NCBI GenBank assembly: GCA_900323505.1 | Contig: OOIN01000001.1 | Span: 2,232,001 to 2,296,000, forward strand | Length of the DNA stretch: 64,000 bases | Reading direction: 5' to 3' | Source of the DNA: Ustilago trichophora | Taxonomy: Eukaryota; Basidiomycota; Ustilaginomycetes; Ustilaginales; Ustilaginaceae | In this document: positions 61,901 through 64,000 of the stretch, piece after piece | Layout of the letters: every line of letters starts with the position of its first letter | How positions within the stretch are numbered: position 1 is the first letter of the stretch | Notes under the pieces: model-generated | Told to the model about the DNA's origin: nothing | The model's input: the letters and a program-made list of their open reading frames with translations, nothing else | The model's database searches: none | Program-made: the position numbers and the translations under genes

Positions 61901-63788
61901 GCTTGGAAGCTGCCTCGCCTCCCTTTCCGCCCTTGGCACCGCCCTTGGGCTTGGCACTAGATTGAAGAGCTTCGTCGGCCTCGACAGTCTCCCATCGGAA
62001 AGAAGCATCGCGCACGACGAGGGCAAACTTGCTGTCTTCGTCGTGCTCAACGGTGTCCTCGAGCTGTTCAGCAGTGAAGACGGTGTAGAGACGGTCGAAT
62101 GCGTTCTTGGCATCTGTGGTGGCGGACAGAGAGAGAGGCAGGAACATGAGCGGCATTCGCAGAAGCTGGAAGAGGGTCAGCGAGGGAAAGACGATGGCGG
62201 GGTTGAGGTCGTGACCGGTAAGGCTGTAGATGACAAAAGCAAGCACAGCTGCAAGGATGGGCAAACTGAAGGCGATGGCGTTGTTGGCGGATCGGATGAT
62301 GAGAATCTTGCGAATGCCGTTGAGCTCGTTCTTTCGGATGTCGTAGATGCGCTCGAGGAATTTGGACTCATGCGAGAAGGACTTGACGATACGCATGCCT
62401 CCAAGCACCTCCTGGATGGTCTTTGCTCGGGAATCAGTCCACTTCATCGAGGCTCGTCGGATCGTGAAGAGCGCCTTCATTGCTTGCATCTGTAGTGGAG
62501 TGGCAAGGACAAAGATGGCGAAACCGGCGAGTGCCGAAGGACCGAGCTGGGTGAGAAGGATGATGATGCAGACAATCATCTGGATGGGAGCAGCAAAGAC
62601 GACCGAGAACCAGGCGGATGCAAAGTCGATACGACTGCAATCGGTCGAGATGTGGTTGATGAGCTTGCCACTGGATCGAGCCTTGCCGTTCATCTTCATG
62701 GCGCGATCAAAGATGGCGGTGATGAGAGCAGCACGCGACTCGACACCGCACGACATGGATCGCCAGAAGAACTGATGAGTACCGAGAGACGAGATGATCT
62801 GCATGAAGAAGAGGGCGAAAGAAAGACCGACACCGTGGCCGACGGGAGGACCAGGGATGCCCCTGGCGTGTGCCGCATAGAGTTCCTGAGCATACTTGAT
62901 GATGGCCTTGAGCACGAGAGGAGAGGTGATGAGCGAAGCATCACCAACGATCTTGAAGGCGAGGCCGGACCAAAGCTTCCAGCCGAGCTGATCGTGCATG
63001 GCCCAGACGAGCGAAGGCTTCTTGTGTCCGGAAGGGTCCTTAGGCGCTTTGGGTGGCTTGGGCTGACCAGGCTTGGGAGGACCAGCAGGGGCAGCGGCAG
63101 GGGCAGGCTTGGGTGGGGCGCGCCACCTGGCTTCGCGCTGCTTTACGTTGCCACCCTTGGGGTTGAGAGTGGATCGGAGGGCCCAGGACGTGCGCCTCTT
63201 CCAACCAGGCTGGATCTCGCCAGAGACGAGCTTCTCGTTGTATTCCTTGGCCTCTCGAACGCGGCGTTCCCAATCGCGATTGAGCCGACCCCCAAGCTGT
63301 TTGGCGCTGAGGTCTTCCGAGAGGGCCCAGAGGTCAGTGGCTTCGAGTGGTCGCTGGTAACCGAGGACCATGATGGGGGTCATCCACTGGAAAAAGATAC
63401 GGTTGATGATGCTGGCATTGGCGAGAGGGATGAGGCGAGCATCATCAAGGCTGGGCGGTGGAGGTGCCGGAGGGTTCTTCGGGCGCCATACCTGATACCA
63501 TTTTTCTTTATACTTGCCTCCGACGAAGCTGCGAACGCCTGGATTGTATTCGTAGCCGGGCTTCTCGTCAGCGGCAGTGGAAAGCTGAGCAGCCTGCTCC
63601 TGCTCGCTGGAGGGAGCGGCACTTTTGGACGACTCGCTGTGACTTTCATCTTCTGTGTCTGCGGCGGCAATGTATGTTGTGGGCGAAGCATCAGGCGAAG
63701 ATGTCAGCTGGGCGGGGACAGTGGCGGTTGCAGCCTCGATGCGAGGCGCAGCGACTGCGGGCGCTGGGGTCGTTGAATCGGCTGTCAT
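58935..63788 (-). CDS. ABC transporter, ABCC/MRP (Yor1-like) family
   Basis: 1617 residues from ATG 63788; upstream frame extension starts at a TTG. The layout is TMD1-NBD1-TMD2-NBD2 with a long N-terminal tail and no TMD0, like yeast Yor1. The motif RIFFQWMTPIMVLGYQRPLE marks the start of TMD1. NBD1 has Walker A GPVGSGKSS (about 740-748), signature LSGGQKQR (about 831-838) and Walker B CLDDPLSAVD, with Asp in place of the catalytic Glu, as usual for ABCC proteins. NBD2 has GRTGAGKSS (about 1356), LSVGQRS (about 1500) and LLDEATASVD. A Pro/Ala-rich insert (about 225-255) and a linker insert after TMD1 (about 620-700) are fungal extras. It probably exports organic anions or drugs across the plasma membrane or into the vacuole. 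Confidence 0.93.
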   Translation of the reverse strand: MTADSTTPAPAVAAPRIEAATATVPAQLTSSPDASPTTYIAAADTEDESHSESSKSAAPSSEQEQAAQLSTAADEKPGYEYNPGVRSFVGGKYKEKWYQVWRPKNPPAPPPPSLDDARLIPLANASIINRIFFQWMTPIMVLGYQRPLEATDLWALSEDLSAKQLGGRLNRDWERRVREAKEYNEKLVSGEIQPGWKRRTSWALRSTLNPKGGNVKQREARWRAPPKPAPAAAPAGPPKPGQPKPPKAPKDPSGHKKPSLVWAMHDQLGWKLWSGLAFKIVGDASLITSPLVLKAIIKYAQELYAAHARGIPGPPVGHGVGLSFALFFMQIISSLGTHQFFWRSMSCGVESRAALITAIFDRAMKMNGKARSSGKLINHISTDCSRIDFASAWFSVVFAAPIQMIVCIIILLTQLGPSALAGFAIFVLATPLQMQAMKALFTIRRASMKWTDSRAKTIQEVLGGMRIVKSFSHESKFLERIYDIRKNELNGIRKILIIRSANNAIAFSLPILAAVLAFVIYSLTGHDLNPAIVFPSLTLFQLLRMPLMFLPLSLSATTDAKNAFDRLYTVFTAEQLEDTVEHDEDSKFALVVRDASFRWETVEADEALQSSAKPKGGAKGGKGGEAASKPASGPGMFGKAKKLMKKSAAPPAANEPGLPAPVSAKKPNTDNTRRLQEIQAEQNDAAADSDNEAILTEAQLEPTIGEATTSEKTSEAVQEPFSMSHVNVTIPKGELVAIVGPVGSGKSSFLQACIGEMRQTNGSVQWGSERVAYCSQSAWIQNATLRDNILFGQPFDEERYWDAVKVSELEADLAMLPAGDLTEIGEKGVTLSGGQKQRVNIARALYYNAEIVCLDDPLSAVDAHVGKALFYNAIMGLRAKGATVLLVTHALHFLPDVDRIITLEDGRIVEMGTYDQLNTANGPFQRLVLEFGGEKEKDEEEKKEDEAEAIEDAEDGGKKGKKVDRANLSGGKDDKAGALMQAEERNTGSVSMRVYLSYLKFGRGAYMVPICVISITLMQVANILNSYWLIWWQKDHFNKPIGFYMGIYAMLGIVMTIFTFIMGCAMGFLSYYACKRVHHEAIQRVVYAPMAWLDVTPIGRIMNRFSKDVDVVDNQLADAVRMAANTLASVAGAVILITILTHYFVIAVAVVLVFYFYGALFYRSSAREVKRLDAILRSSLYSHFSETLSGLATIRAYRETDTFIKENQKRMDVENRAYYLSITNQRWLGVRLDMLGALLVLIVALLTTASSTPITGGNAGIALTYMLTVAQAFSWMTRQIAEVENDSASVERLLYYAEELEQEKAQTRPDNPTRESWPEEGRISFKDVWLSYRPGLPSVLKGISFDVGSGEKVGIVGRTGAGKSSLLTALLRLVELSKGSIEIDGVDVGNIGLEDLRRKLAILPQEPLLFSGTLRSNLDPFGIYDDARLNDALKRAYLIGDDTHTHGAATPVMPVIEAGSETASVDEDEKKALAVSGDSTPGRTVSRINLDTVIEEEGANLSVGQRSLVSLARALVKNSKIILLDEATASVDLETDAKIQQTIREEFANRTILCIAHRLRTILSYDRIAVFDKGELAEYASPLELFDQVDGIFHSMCVRSNITRDEIVRNAKTSAFH

Positions 63789-64000
63789 GACACAAGCGTT
63801 GTTGCCGGAAGATTGGTACAGCAACTGTTGTTATTATGGTGCGGATGCTGCTGATGACTGTGTCTTGATGGGTGCAGCTGCCGACCAAAATGATGATGGG
63901 AGGGAATGTTGTAGTGAGCAAAGGTCTTATTGCATGTCAACAAGCTCTCTGAGAGGATAAGATTGGTGTCGAGGGGGAGTGTCGCGAGGAAGGGTGACAG
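63789..64000. other. Upstream region of the ABC transporter gene, cut by window end
   Basis: 212 bases, no coding feature. Confidence 0.6.

Noticed and set aside
60552..63776. Long open frames (416 and 374 codons) antisense to the ABC transporter
   Set aside because: The sense strand has complete ABC motifs throughout; the antisense translations have none.

Overview
The window looks like nuclear DNA of a fungus, most likely a smut or smut-like yeast of the Ustilaginales (Ustilago/Sporisorium/Moesziomyces type). The grounds are large and mostly intron-free genes in a moderately GC-rich genome, pyrimidine-rich leaders, intergenic gaps of 0.2-3 kb, short introns with GTAAGT/GTGAGT donors, very long low-complexity proteins, and a G-beta subunit like smut Bpp1. 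The species is an inference; nothing in the window fixes it. I saw no transposon, rRNA gene, tRNA gene or CRISPR array by eye.

I support 18 protein genes. Left part (0-22 kb): secreted GH20 hexosaminidase (+); a 1952-residue MFS-like membrane protein (-); the spliceosomal pseudo-ubiquitin-protease Sad1/USP39 (+); an ornithine decarboxylase antizyme (-) whose two overlapping reading frames are joined at a UCC-UGA +1 frameshift site; the splicing-associated protein ESS2/DGCR14 (+); an MDR-family oxidoreductase (-); and a spliced Con7-like C2H2 transcription factor (-). Middle (22-45 kb): a huge acidic AT-hook-like protein (-), the heterotrimeric G-beta subunit (+), a spliced mitochondrial hotdog thioesterase (+), a mitochondrial PPR protein (-) and a GATA-finger regulator (+). 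Right part (46-64 kb): a membrane-anchored heparinase II/III-like lyase (+), a Baeyer-Villiger/FMO-type monooxygenase (+), TIM17 (+), exocyst SEC5 (-), proteasome activator PA28 (+) and an ABCC (MRP/Yor1-type) transporter (-).

The genes do not form a pathway cluster; this is ordinary housekeeping and regulatory chromosome. Two nuclear pre-mRNA processing genes (SAD1, ESS2) flank the antizyme, and SEC5 and PA28 share a 435-bp divergent promoter.

The most interesting layer is translational control. The antizyme recoding site would break naive gene prediction. Several genes have long leaders almost free of upstream ATGs (about 1.2 kb before G-beta, 0.98 kb before the GATA factor, 0.76 kb before the MFS-like gene). 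Tiny upstream ORFs lie near four starts, including one whose stop overlaps the ESS2 start as TAATG.
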